Positions 12,061-23,261 of a stretch of DNA of 64,000 bases are shown piece after piece. Positions within the stretch are counted from its first letter, which is position 1, and the number at the start of each line of letters is the position of its first letter. Both the position numbers and the translations under genes were made by a program. The DNA comes from Halichondria panicea (taxonomy: Eukaryota > Porifera > Demospongiae > Suberitida > Halichondriidae): NCBI RefSeq assembly GCF_963675165.1, contig NC_087383.1:3626979-3690978 (forward strand), given 5' to 3'. The notes under the pieces were generated by a model, which saw only the letters and a program-made list of their open reading frames with translations, was not told where the DNA came from and did not search any database.

Positions 12061-15000
12061 ATGCAAAACATCTCAAGCTCACTGAGGAAGATCTTAGCAT
12101 TGCACCGTTTTTCTGCAGCTCTAGCCCGGACACACTCCACCATGGATAACTCTCCGCTGGCCGTTAGTCTGCAGGATGTACAGGAGGCGAGGGAGAGGAT
12201 ACGAGAGAGGGTCCACTGTACCCCAGTACTGGAATGTACTTATCTCAACTCACTCTCCGGCAGGCAACTCTTCTTCAAGTGTGAGCAGTTTCAGAAGACT
12301 GGCTCCTTCAAGGTATCACTACAGCAGAGCATACAACATAGGAAGCTCAATTTTATATGGGCTTTAGTCTATCTATGGTAATTAATTTTTTCGTGCGGGG
12401 TAAAACTCGAACACGGTGATTTTCGTAAGTAAAAAATTTCGTTTGACTTCATTGCCTGCGTTCCGGTAAACCACGCCTATGTTTTCGTGGGGGAATATTT
12501 TGTGGAGGTCAGCACTCAGCTTGCCCATGAAAATTACCCGCTATACGGTACGCGCAATAATTATATTATGCATGCTCAATAAATTGCCTATTTGTCCCAG
12601 ATAATATGTGCAATTTTAATGCATGCATTTTCCCTGTACTGTCAGATCCGAGGTGCCACCAATGCTGTTATGAAACTGGTAAAGGAGGCTGAAGACTCTG
12701 GCAAAGAGAAGCCAGTGGTGGTCACACACAGCAGTGGCAATCATGCTCAAGCACTGGCCCTTGCGGCAAAGCTCTGTGGTATCCAGGCTCAGATCGTGAT
12801 GCCTCAAACCAGCCCCACGATCAAGGTGCGGGCAGTCGAGGGATATGAGGGTGTGGTCACTCTCTGTGTACCCTCTGAGCAGGTGAGAGTGGTGTGTGCA
12901 TTGGACAAGTTTAGTCTATTTGTTGTGTGGTAACAGATCATCATAAATGTTTGGGTGCCATTGAAATAATTTACATAGAGTTGGTATGTCAATTATTGGC
13001 ATAGCTCTTATAAAAATGCACGATCAGACCTTACTGTGATGTAATAATTATGTTTTTGCCGCTGTTTTAGGGGAGGCGAGATGCTGCTGCTGCAGTGATG
13101 AAGTCCGTAGGACCTCGGGCAGTGCTGATTCCCTCCAGCAACGATCCTGACATTATGGCTGGACAAGGTACCATTGCGCTGGAATTGTTTGAGCAGGTGA
13201 GCCACGTTTCACATGCTAAATCTCTTACCACTATAAGTTTTTCCTCTCCTTTTGTCCAGTAAGTAGAGAGCCTTCGCTATAACTAGGTATACGCACACGC
13301 ATGATTAGCCTCGCGCAGAGTTGTATTAATAAGTACAATTTTAGGAGAAAGAAGGAGAGTAGACTTGACCTGCATGCTGTAGAGAGTATGATTTGGATAT
13401 AATTATGCCTTAGTGCGCATGCGTAAATTTGTGTGCGTGTGTGTGTGTGCATATCGCATGTGTGTGATTGTCTCTCTGTACTGTGTAGACTGCTATACAG
13501 CTGCTCAAGGATCAATGAAGTGTAAGTAGTTTTTCATTCTTGGATTTGCAAAATAATGCTTTGTTCTCGAGTTATGCCTAGTTAAAACTTGTCCACCGAG
13601 TGTTGCTACTCTACTTAGTAGGTAGCTCTGCACTATAACGCTATAGCTATTGGTATAGGTGTGAGAAGAGAGCTGCAAGGTTCTGCTGATGCTCTAATGC
13701 AGCCATCAATTTTAGACTTGGACTTTTGGCATCGATCGTTTTAACAACAATCATGGTTGATCATAACCCATTCTTTGAGTTCCTGTGATTAATTCTGGAT
13801 TCTTCATGCAGCAAAATTGATTCATCATTGTATAATGTCAGCTTTATGCTCTTTATGTTATGTAGAATATACCTCCACCGAGGCATCAGCACCCACGGTG
13901 CTTTCATTATGAAATAGCAATTAATACACATACATTCTTGGCTAGAATCAGTCTCTCAAGAACTCTGATTCCAAGAGTAGAGTATATATAGTGTCATTGT
14001 TGGCTTTGTTCATGTGAGACTCTTACATGTATATATAGCTAGCTACAGCCGGCCAGCCTAAGGCTAGCTCTAGCTCTTCCAGCTAGCTAGCTACGTAGCT
14101 TTTCTTCTCCGCATAATTATGCCAATAGTAGATCAGTTTAGAGGTAATAAAGATTAACCGAATGTAGCCACACCCAATTCCGCATTCCTGAAGTGTGACA
14201 TTCTTGAGCGTGACATACATACATACATACATACATACATACATACATACATACATACATACATACATACATACATACTTCTGAGATTCGATGCAGTATT
14301 AGTTGCCTCGCGCTAAGGCGCTCGGCAATTATCTCTTTGACATTACTGTGAAAAAAGAACTCTTATAATTAGTTATTTGATTGTCCCTTCCCGCGCAGGT
14401 CCCTCACCTTGATGCCATTGTGGCATCTGTCAGTGCAGGAGGGTTTGTGGCTGGGATTGCCGTAGGTGCTAAGGTATACACAATGTGTTATTTATTTGAA
14501 CCAAAACTAATTTTTTCAAGTGCCAATATCCTCCCTCTTTATACTCTTATTTGTATAATCAATTGATGTGTGTTGTGTTACTCATTTTCAGTGTTAGAGT
14601 ACGTTAAATATAACATCGATTGCAATGTGCGTTTAGTTGATTACTCATTCTGCATTAAATGGTGCCTATAGAACAAAGATGTGTTCTCGAGCTCATTTTT
14701 TTTCGTATTATCCACCATGCAGGGTCTGAATCCCAACATTAAGATATTTGTGGCTGAGCCGGAGCTGGCTGATGACTGTGCCAAGTCTATTGAAGCGGGA
14801 AAAATCATTCCAAACCCAACCTTTCCTAACACTGTCGCTGATGCCCTCAAGTAACTACTCTTTCTGCATGTAGAGTACATTGTACGTGTAGATAACTTTA
14901 GTTTCTAGACATCCGTGGAATTGGTTTTAACTAATAGTTCATTATTCTAAAGAAATCTCCCTGGCTACAGCCGCAAAAACTATAATATTATGCTGTATGT

Positions 15001-15514
15001 AATATATAAAATTATGTGAATATGCTGCAGAATGAGTGTGTGTGAGCTGACCTTCCCAATCCTCCAAAAACATGCTAGTGCAGTCATCACCGTCTCTGAG
15101 GAGGAGATTATCTCGGCCATGAGACTGGTGGGTTATTTATAATACTGATAATTATAGTCTACATGACTGCATGTTTTGCTACTTGTATAGTGCTGAAAAC
15201 ATGACTAGCTTCCGTTATTGTCACCGACAATGTATGTTCGCTCTATATCCAGTACACAGTACACGTTGTACAAAACATTATGTTATAGAATTCCTATTGC
15301 TTAGAGTTAGGTGACTTCTTGCTACTGTATAGCTATATACATGCAGGTTTGGGAGCGTATGAAGGTGGTGATTGAGCCAGCTGCAGCCTGTTCAGTGGCA
15401 GCTGTTCTCAGCGACAAGTTCAAAGCGAAGGCTGGGCCTGACGTCAAGCGAGTTGGTGTAGTCTTGTGTGGCGGAAACCTAGACTTGGACAATATACCTT
15501 GGATTAAAAACTGA
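12061..15514 (+). CDS. SRR: Serine racemase / serine-threonine dehydratase (PLP fold II, 7 exons)
   Basis: Exons: 12061-12312, 12646-12882, 13071-13196, 14399-14473, 14723-14850, 15031-15127, 15347-15514. They give 360 aa, or 333 aa from the second ATG at 12142, which matches human SRR length and puts the PLP lysine at K57 (human K56). Motifs: FQKTGSFK/IRGA (Schiff-base Lys), THSSGNHAQA (the re-face Ser loop), AEPELADDC (Glu and Asp of the divalent-metal site), VWERMKVVIEPAAA, and LCGGNLDLD. The enzyme interconverts L- and D-serine and also eliminates water to pyruvate. Two sites differ from the vertebrate enzyme: the phosphate-binding glycine loop reads VSAGGF, and the residue that meets the PLP ring nitrogen is Cys, as in serine dehydratases. 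Dehydratase-dominant activity is therefore possible. The upstream ATG would add 27 basic, Ser-rich residues that could be a mitochondrial leader. Confidence 0.93.
13404..13913 (+). repeat. 500-bp interspersed repeat, copy 2
   Basis: Diverged relative of the copy at 10559-11050, in racemase intron 3. It has gained a GT run near 13434 and ends CACGGTGCTTTCATTAT. Confidence 0.7.
14211..14278. repeat. ATAC tetranucleotide microsatellite
   Basis: About 16 uninterrupted CATA/ATAC units in racemase intron 3. Confidence 0.95.
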
Positions 15515-16226
15515 ACTGATTGCGTTTTTTGTTGATAGTATTTTTGTAGCTATTTATACAGCACAGAGTTAATTGTGTGCCCTCAAGTCCAAAAGGTCAC
15601 TAGAATCCCTGAGATCACATGGACGCACATAAAGGGAAGGGGAGCATCTAACTCCCTAGCCCCATGGTTACTCAGAATAGCCTAAGTATATGTTCAGGGA
15701 ATGGGAACAGCAATATAAAGTGAGAATCTAACTTGAATGGACGACTGTTCAATTTTATCCGAACCAGTTTTATTAACGTACGTATTCAATTCTAGCCACT
15801 ACACGTGGAATGCCAGCTTAGAAGCATTCTATATATGTTACATGAATAAAAATCTGACAGAAGACTTTACCGTAAAATCTCGATTTAAGGCGACCCTCTA
15901 AATAATTGAACATTTCGCCCATACTTTTTTTTGTGTACATTGAAACTTTACTTTTGCAAAACATAATTATAAAAGTGTCGCTTTAAATCAAGTTTTTACG
16001 GTATCTTCAAGAATCATTTGAAAGTTTTAGGGGGGCTTTGCATGAATGTCTTGCAGTAAGTGGTTATAATACAAGAAAGATTGTTTCCCGTGTGTTGCAC
16101 AACCGTAACGCAAATCAACATCACAAGCTTTTTGTATCATGCTATCAAATTCAGTGTAAAATGTGTCAAGTGACGCTACTTCTATTTCCAATCCTTTTCC
16201 TCTTAAATCTATGCCCAACCAAGTGC
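15515..16226. other. Intergenic region downstream of SRR
   Basis: Racemase 3' flank; a MITE-like element sits at 15868-16003. The early part (TTTTGTTGATAGTA, then CCAAAAGGTCAC) has diverged counterparts at about 37487 and 39030. Confidence 0.5.
15868..16003. repeat. MITE-like element, TACCGTAAAA ends
   Basis: The left end TACCGTAAAATCTCGATTTA with GGCGAC is mirrored by GTCGCTTTAAATC..TTTTTACGGTA at the right. 136 bp, non-coding. Its ends resemble those of the element at 58654-58777. Confidence 0.65.
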
Positions 16227-16616
16227 ATGGTCAAGTCGGTTATTAAACACCCATGGCACTTGCTGTCACACTCTCAATTACTTGCCCAGAATGCTGCATC
16301 ACTGCTTAGTAGAAGAAGTAATGTCACATTACTGTTTGTTGAGGGTGTACATCTTTTAACCGAATCGAAATTTGAAACTGAGAGTGTAACATTGTCTGCA
16401 TTAACTGAGTTCATCAATGCTACTCTAATGGTATTGCAATCCTCACATTCCTAGTGATAATCTGTGTACAAGGGTAAGACACTTTGTTGCAAAACTTGTG
16501 TACGTAGAGAGTATGAAAACATTAACGGTGTGAATGACTCGTGTATCCCTCCCACTCATTCTGTGGTTTCATTGTACGCCCCAGACTACTGCTGAGAACC
16601 ATTGCTGGAGAGTGAC
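16227..16616 (+). pseudogene. Decayed copy of the beta-helix/multi-span gene with a 3-kb internal deletion
   Basis: The 5' part (about 16257-16431) matches 41556-41730 of the intact gene (AQNAASLL..SNVTLLFVEGVHLLTE). At 16432 it jumps straight to sequence matching 44760 onward (GCAATCCTCACATTCC versus GCATTCCTCACATTTC) and runs to the C-terminal coding end. About 3.0 kb is missing. A further 11-12 bp deletion and base changes disrupt the tail, and the signal peptide is not recognisable. It is non-functional as a full protein. Confidence 0.85.
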
Positions 16617-16739
16617 ACTCACTAATTTTAAGCAGATTTTGTATAGACCCTATATACTAGAATTATAGAGCTAAAATGCTTAATTATGTGGTTTTGTTGT
16701 ATAAAATAATTATTTGTGAACATCATGAATTGAGATTCA

Positions 16740-17130
16740 TTCAAAGGTCCTCTATACATGCATGGAGGCTTGCTGAATGTTTGTCTTTCTCTTCCTAGGT
16801 CATCTGAGCCACTAGTGAGTCTGTCACCTGATCCAGAGGGACAGTATTTTTATTACATGTCTACCTATATCTGCAATAATAGATTGGGTGGCGAAAATAT
16901 AATTATACTACGTATATATAATTACCTCCGGATAGTATAGGAAGTCGATCTTGGTATCATTTTGAAGCTTAGAGAACGCTTTATCCGATTCAACAATAAA
17001 ACGGTATACCCGCGTTAAGGGCCCTTATAACATGGACTCTTGCTAATCTGCTTCACCTCGATATAATTATTATAACGTCTGTTTCGTTTGTCACGGATGG
17101 CTAGCTAAATCAATACTGTATAAACTCGCC
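16740..17130 (-). pseudogene. Decayed copy of the last GTF2E1 exon and its intron
   Basis: 16744-16845 matches 45187-45302, the terminal TFIIE-alpha exon: stop codon context TCAAAGGTCCTC, then GCATGGAGGCTTGCTGA and GAGCCACTAGTGAGTCTGTC. The similarity fades through the following intron to about 17.1 kb. No other TFIIE exons follow, so it is a dead fragment left by a duplication. Confidence 0.75.
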
Positions 17131-17767
17131 TTAAAATACCGCCCAGCTATACCTCACTGTTTCATGCTATGTTCTTTCGATTGCAAATTGAGTATAAATC
17201 GCAAAGAGTGAGCTTGCGCATGCAATTTCCCATGCAATTTGCGAAACTCAATCAAGCTTGTACAATATATCTTTCACATTCGATACCCTCCCATTCGAAC
17301 CCGATATATGGTATGTTACTAGTTTAGCGCGCATGCATCGAGCATAATTATGAAAACAAAAACCTATACCGTTATTGTATATGAAATCACAATATTAGGC
17401 TCTGGAACATGGAGAATCATGCTGGTAGCTGAGAATAGTAGGCATGTATATATGCATGCAGGTTTTGGAAATACAGGTCAGTCGAGTCAGTAGTATATAA
17501 ATATCTAGGCCTTTACTGAATGTATGGGAGTGTACTGGGCATATACAAATTGGTGGATAAATTATCTACTTAGCATGGCATCATTCATGATTCTATATAT
17601 ATAGGCTATCAATATTATAGTGTTTGATATAATTATATATAGATAGTCATGTGCATGGCCATTAAAGTTTGATGATATAATTACTTGTGCGACAACATAG
17701 GATGTGGTCTATATGTTGTGCTTTGGAGGAATAATGTGGGAATTTTGAATAAAGGCTGTAAGAATAG
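17131..17767. other. Left flank of the transposon composite
   Basis: AT-rich, no gene seen. It ends in GTAAGAATAG directly before the left direct repeat; the ATAG at 17764-17767 is repeated on the far side at 37201-37204. Confidence 0.5.
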
Positions 17768-18708
17768 CCCTTTCCTTGCCATTCGTGAAATCTGGAACAG
17801 GAGCGTCTTTAGGTCGATCAATTAGTGTGGATCCGGCCTCACCACGCCTCCAAGTCATTCTATTAGTCTAGATCCGGCTAGCAATTCTAGCTGGGACTCC
17901 CAGTTCTAGCTCCTTTTGTTTAGCGTGTCAGAGACTGGGAGAAGATGATTGGCACTCCCTGGCTCCTTTGGATGTACAGCTGTCCAGATCCCTAGAACAT
18001 ACCCTCCATTCTGACGAGTTATCAGTGCATAGGGTGCTTACTAGATTCTTGCCAGCCAGTACAGTTCAAGCTACACACAGCACCGCTCAACTATTCTCTA
18101 CCCCATTATCTAGCTAAATCTGGTCCAACTAGACAGCAGACACAGCTAGTTAATTCAGTAAAGCCAGGGGTAGCCCTACTTCTACCGTTGTTCAGTACCC
18201 ACGGTAACAATTCCTCTGGGCTGGGCTAACTAGTTGAGCCACGCCTCCCAATTCTCAAGGCTAGGTACATGTCTCTGTCTAGCTGCTTCTTCAGCTTCTT
18301 GCTCAGTTTTGTGGCTTAGAGAAAGGCCAGCTACTCAGGGGGAAGAGTCCAGATGAAAGTCTGGCAGCCAGGTGACGTCCAAACGGTCAGTTATTCTTTC
18401 CACCAACTTTTTAATCTAGTCTAGTCCTGCTTGCACTGCTACTACTACTGCTGCCTACTGCTGCTACTCTTCCTAGCTAGTCAAAGGTTTCTTTTTTTTT
18501 TTTTTTTTTTTTTATAACTACATATGCACAAAGAGACATCAAAGCTTACATCAAAGGACACAGATTTTTAGCCTACTTGACTGATAAGGCGGTTACCTAG
18601 ACTACAGTTTGTTTGTCAGGGAGGAGCTCACATACAACTTCATCTAATTCATCATAACGATTCCTTACCCATTGTTGTAATTTCTACAACAGATTGCCAA
18701 GGAAAGAG
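17768..18708 (+). mobile_element. 941-bp terminal direct repeat R1
   Basis: Begins CCCTTTCCTTGCCA and ends in TGCCAAGGAAAGAG, whose reverse complement CTCTTTCCTTGGCA matches the start at 12 of 14 positions, so R has short terminal inverted repeats. A second copy (R2, 36260-37200) has the same length and the same 22-T run, and I noticed no difference by eye. No reading frame of note. It includes a CTG/CTA-rich tract near 18437 and a palindromic TGTTGTA..TACAACA pair near its right end. R1 is preceded by ATAG and followed by ATAA. It may be a terminal region of the piggyBac element or a separate short element that captured it. Confidence 0.85.
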
Positions 18709-18874
18709 ATAATTACAACAGAATTTACAACAGAGTGGGTTAGGGCCTCTCATATACAACTGAATTCTTTATCACAATTTTATTAATCATTGAAATAATA
18801 CCCCTTTCCTCCCCTCTCCAAGGCCAATTTAGACCAGGAGAGTACCATCTAACAAAAATCAGTCACACAGCACA

Positions 18875-21800
18875 TTAGCTAGCACATGTGTGTCCGATAA
18901 CAGAGTGTCCTTTGCATATTCTTATGCGACAGTGGGGACATGCCATTGCAGTGTGTTGCTGCTCTCTGCTAGGGATCTTCTCCCGAACACACACTTGACA
19001 GCGCCCACGAGACACTCCGACACTATTTGCACTCACACGTGCGCCCTGTGATGGGGGGAAAACGATATTTAGACTGGCCAGACCTGAGGCACTGCTACGA
19101 GTACGTGGCACACCCAATAGACTATGAATTAGTTCCAATCGAAACCCTTTCAAAGGCATGGCCTTTGAACCCACCCTGACACAGTTGTGCCTGTATAGAA
19201 TGTATGCATTATTCACACTAACGTCAAGGAATTGAAAGAAAATCCTGAACCAATACCGCCGACACTTTCTATCGTACCCATAGGTTTTCCTCATACGCCC
19301 TGTATTGTCAACTCCTCCCATGTACATGTTATATGCAGGGAGACAGGGGGGGACACTCTGAGAGCGTAGGGTACCGTCTTTGTGCATTCGCATTACAGTG
19401 TGGGGCATATGGTCAGGGAACACATTTGTTGCAAAGGACACAACTCTACGGTCGTTAAACATAGAGTAAGAAATATCACCAACAGTCATGGACGTATAGT
19501 CACCTTTGTCGAGTACCACATCCTTAAGACTTGCTGGGAAACCAGCAGCATTCTTCAAAATTGTGCCGACAGTAAACACATTTTGCTTAGCCAACTCTTC
19601 TATCAATGGACCGGACGTGTAAAAGTTGTCCATGTACACAACATGCTGATGACCATAAAAAGGAGTGAGTAAACGATGGACTACATTTTTCACAAGCCCT
19701 TTCACAGCTATCTTTTTCCCAGAGGAATCGGTGAGCTTACCACTGTATACATCAAACACACAGAGATACCCACAGCATGAACATGAGCAGCACCATACCT
19801 TGAACCCCAGTTTAACAGGCTTCTTGGGCATATGAATTTTCCCGCTTTTACGACCCTTGTACTTTATCATCATCTCATCAACGGAAAGCTCCTGACTGGG
19901 ATTATACCTCATGAAGTAGTTGGCTTTAAGAGTCTCTAAAACAGTTTTTAGCTTGCTAGTTACCTTACGTGCATCAGTGATGGACGTATTGTCCTCACAG
20001 TGCAGATACCGCCATAAACTTTGGAACCTTTTGAGCGACATTACATTGCTCACACATTGTACACCTAAAAGGGGATCCTTGGACCAGTAGTCCGTAATTT
20101 CAGGGAGCCTATGAATGCCCATCTCTAGTACAATCCCCAAAAACACCCACAATTCGGCACTGTTTGTAGCTGACCAACCCTTAGCACCACACTGCCTAGC
20201 GTACAGGTTGGTCTGTTCGGCTATGTACTCACACAAACTATCGGGCCAAAGTAACTTAACAAAATCTAGGCATGGAGTTACAGACGGATCAAGTTGATCG
20301 ACAGGACCGACCACACCGCCAAAGACGGGGTATCTTCCTGTGGACTTAGCTTTTTGGAGTCCATTGTCCCTCGCCAGCTTCCTCCGTTTGGGAGTCGGAG
20401 CCATGCCATCGACCATTTCGTCATCATCCTCCACTGCAGCATCTGCACGGAAACAAAGCATGAATATCATTAGAGTACCACAAGAGTGCTCGCCAGTGCA
20501 GGTGGGGGACAGGCTATGAATGTCATTATGTGGGCGTACCACACGCTAGTGGTGCTATGAATATCATTAACTACTGGGGGGGGGGTTAGGGCGCATAGGT
20601 ACAGTACAGCAGAGGAAAAGGCTCGTCCACATCAAAGGCTCGTGGGAGGAGCCCAACAAACCACAACAACCATGAATGTCATTAGTGGGCGTACCACACG
20701 CTAGTGGTGCTATGAATATCATTAACAACTGGGGGGGGGGTTAGGGCGCATAGGTACAGTACAGCAGAGGAAAAGGCTCGTCCCCATCAAAGGCTCGTGG
20801 GAGGATCCCAACAAACCACAACAACCATGAATGTCATTACGTGGGCGTACCACACGCTAGTGGTGCTATGAATATCATTAACTACTGGGGGGGGGGGTTA
20901 GGGCGCATAGGTACAGTACAGCAGAGGAAAAGGCTCGTGGGAGGAGCCCAACAAACCACAACAACCATGAATGTCATTACGTGGGCGTACCACACGCTAG
21001 TGGTGCTATGAATATCATTAACTACTGGGGGGGGGGGTTAGGGCACATAGGTACAGTACAGCAGAGGAAAAGGCTCGTCCCCATCAAAGGCTCGTGGGAG
21101 GATCCCAACAAACCACAACAACCATGAATGTCATTACGTGGGCGTACCACACGCTAGTGGTGCTATGAATATCATTAACTACTGGGGGGGGGGGGGTTAG
21201 GGCGCATAGGTACAGTACAGCAGAGGAAAAGGCTCGTCCACATCAAAGGCTCGTGGGAGGAGCCCAACAAACCACAACAACCATGAATGTCATTACGTGG
21301 GCGTACCACACGCTAGTGGTGCTATGAATATCATTAACAACTGGGGGGTGGGGTTAGGGCACATAGGTACAGTACAGCAGAGGAAAAGGCTCGTCCCCAT
21401 CAAAGGCTCGTGGGAGGAGCCCAACAAACCACAACAACCATGAATGTCATTATGTGGGCGTACCACACGATAGTGGTGCTATGAATATCATTAACTACTG
21501 GGGGGGGGGGGTTAGGGCACATAGGTACAGTACAGCAGAGGAAAAGGCTCGTCCACATCAAAGGCTCGTGGGAGGAGCCCAACAAACCACAACAACCATG
21601 AATGTCATTACGTGGGCGTACCGCACGCTAGTGGTGCTATGAATATCATTAACTACTGGGGGGGGGTTAGGGCACATAGGTACAGTACAGCAGAGGAAAA
21701 GGCTCGTCCCCATCAAAGGCTCGTGGGAGGAGCCCAACAAACCACAACAACCATGAATGTCATTACGTGGGCGTACCACACGCTAGTGGTGCTATGAATA

Positions 21801-23073
21801 TCATTAACTACTGGGGGGGGGGGGGGTTAGGGCACATAGGTACAGTACAGCAGAGGAAAAGGCTCGTCCCCATCAAAGGCTCGTGGGAGGAGCCCAACAA
21901 ACCACAACAACCATGAATGTCATTACGTGGGCGTACCACATGCTAGTGGTGCTATGAATATCATTAACTACTGGGGGGGGGGGTTAGGGCACATAGGTAC
22001 AGTACAGCAGAGGAAAAGGCTCGTCCCCATCAAAGGCTCGTGGGAGGAGCCCAACAAACCACAACAACCATGAATGTCATTACGTGGGTGTACCACACGC
22101 TAGTGGTGCTATGAATATCATTAACTACTGGGGGGGGGGGGTTAGGGCACATAGGTACAGTACAGCAGAGGAAAAGGCTCGTGGGAGGAGCCCAACAAAC
22201 CACAACAACCATGAATGTCATTACGTGGGCGTACCGCACGAGTGTGGTGCTATGAATATAATTAACTACTGGGGGGGGGGGTTAGGGCACACAGGTACAG
22301 TACAGCAGAGGAAAAGGCTCGTGGAAAAGGCTCGTCCACATCAAAGGCTCGTGGGAGGAGCCCAACAAACCACAACAACCATGAATGTCATTACGTGGGC
22401 GTACCACACGCTAGTGGTGCTATGAATATCATTAACTACTGGGGGGGGGGGGGGGGTTAGGGCACATAGGTACAGTACAGCAGAGGAAAAGGCTCGTCCA
22501 CATCAAAGGCTCGTGGGAGGAGCCCAACAAACCACAACAACCATGAATGTCATTATGTGGGCGTACCGCACGCTAGTGGTGCTATGAATATAATTAACTA
22601 CTGGGGGGGGTTAGGGCACATAGGTACAGTACAGCAGAGGAAAAGGCTCGTCCACATCAAAGGCTCGTGGGAGGAGCCCAACAAACCACAACAACCATGA
22701 ATATCAATACGTGGGCGTACCACACGCTAGTGGTGCTATGAATATCATTAACAACTGGGGGTTAGGGTACAGTACAGTACTGCAGTCAAGGCGACGCCAA
22801 AAAGAGGCTCACACAATGTAGGAGGAGCCACAAAAGGCATGCACATGACGCCTCCGCCAAAAAGAGGCCACATATCGTTAGGGCATCACAATGCTGCCTC
22901 CCCAACCACTATTTAATGGTGCAATGACACAAACCTGAATCACTCTCCAGATCTGTCTCAAAATCGTCATCACTGGGCTCGTCATGGTCATAACAGACTT
23001 CCTGGTCCTCCTCAAGCTCTCTGACAGTGTGCTCAAGCTCGCTGACAGTGTCAAGGAGTCCAATCAGCTCCAT
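18875..23073 (-). CDS. piggyBac transposase, copy 1 (2 exons)
   Basis: Exon 1 is 22935-23073 (ATG, 46 codons plus one base) and exon 2 is 18875-20442, joined across a 2.5-kb intron with GTTTGT donor and TTTCCGTGCAG acceptor; 568 aa. Exon 1 supplies the acidic N-terminus typical of the family (ELEEDQEV, EPSDDDFETDLESDS). Catalytic Asp triad: D235 in SVDEMMIKYKGR, D318 in VYMDNFYTSGPL, D425 in GGVDNTGRMRKTYG; spacing 83 and 107 compares with 78 and 101 in the moth enzyme. A C-terminal Cys/His zinc domain (CQVC...ACPHC...CKGH) follows. The enzyme cuts and pastes DNA without leaving a scar, normally at TTAA. The frame upstream of exon 2 is open but is intron. All expected residues are present, so it may be active. 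Confidence 0.92.
20517..22767. repeat. G-rich minisatellite in transposase intron, unit 1 (15 copies)
   Basis: Period about 157 bp, with about 140-bp variants lacking a TCCCCATCAAAGGCTCG-type segment. Each copy has GAATGTCATTA, a small hairpin ACCACACGCTAGTGGT, GAATATCATTAAC, a G run of 5-16 followed by TTAGGG, GTACAGTACAGCAGAGG, and CAACAAACCACAACAACC. The G run lies on the template strand of the transposase gene. Run length is the most variable position. Confidence 0.92.
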
Positions 23074-23261
23074 TTGGATTCAAAAGTTTTGAAAAATAAT
23101 TACAACAGAATTTACAACAGAGTGGGTTAGGGCCTCTCATATACAACTGAATTCTTTATCACAATTTTATTAATCATTGAAATAATACCCCTTTCCTCCC
23201 CTCTCCAAGGCCAATTTAGACCAGGAGAGTACCATCTAACAAAAATCAGTCACACAGCACA

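Larger units (their letters stand above)
18709..23095 (-). mobile_element. piggyBac unit 1
   Basis: Starts ATAATTACAACAGAATTTAC and ends CAAAAGTTTTGAAAA. On the minus strand it holds exon 1 at its right end, the minisatellite intron, exon 2, and a polyadenylation signal AATAAA (18779-18784, about 90 bp beyond the stop). It has no upstream room for its own promoter: its 5' flank is the 3' end of unit 2. Confidence 0.85.

Noticed and set aside
17768-18708. R repeats as LTRs of a retrotransposon
   Set aside because: No TG...CA ends, no primer-binding site or polypurine tract next to them, and no gag or pol between them; the only protein is a DNA transposase.
19382-19672. 96-codon plus-strand frame inside transposase exon 2, repeated in all units
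   Set aside because: It is the antisense shadow of a strongly supported coding exon.
18875-20542. A 555-codon single-exon transposase starting at 20542
   Set aside because: The first 33 codons come from the intron and minisatellite edge. The in-phase acceptor at 20443 and the acidic exon at 22935-23073 give a family-like N-terminus.
20517-22767. Many 60-120 codon frames inside the minisatellites on both strands
   Set aside because: They arise from open phases of a tandem repeat, have no family similarity and lie within an intron.
20517-22767. TTAGGG words as interstitial telomere sequence
   Set aside because: TTAGGG occurs once per 157-bp repeat, not in tandem.
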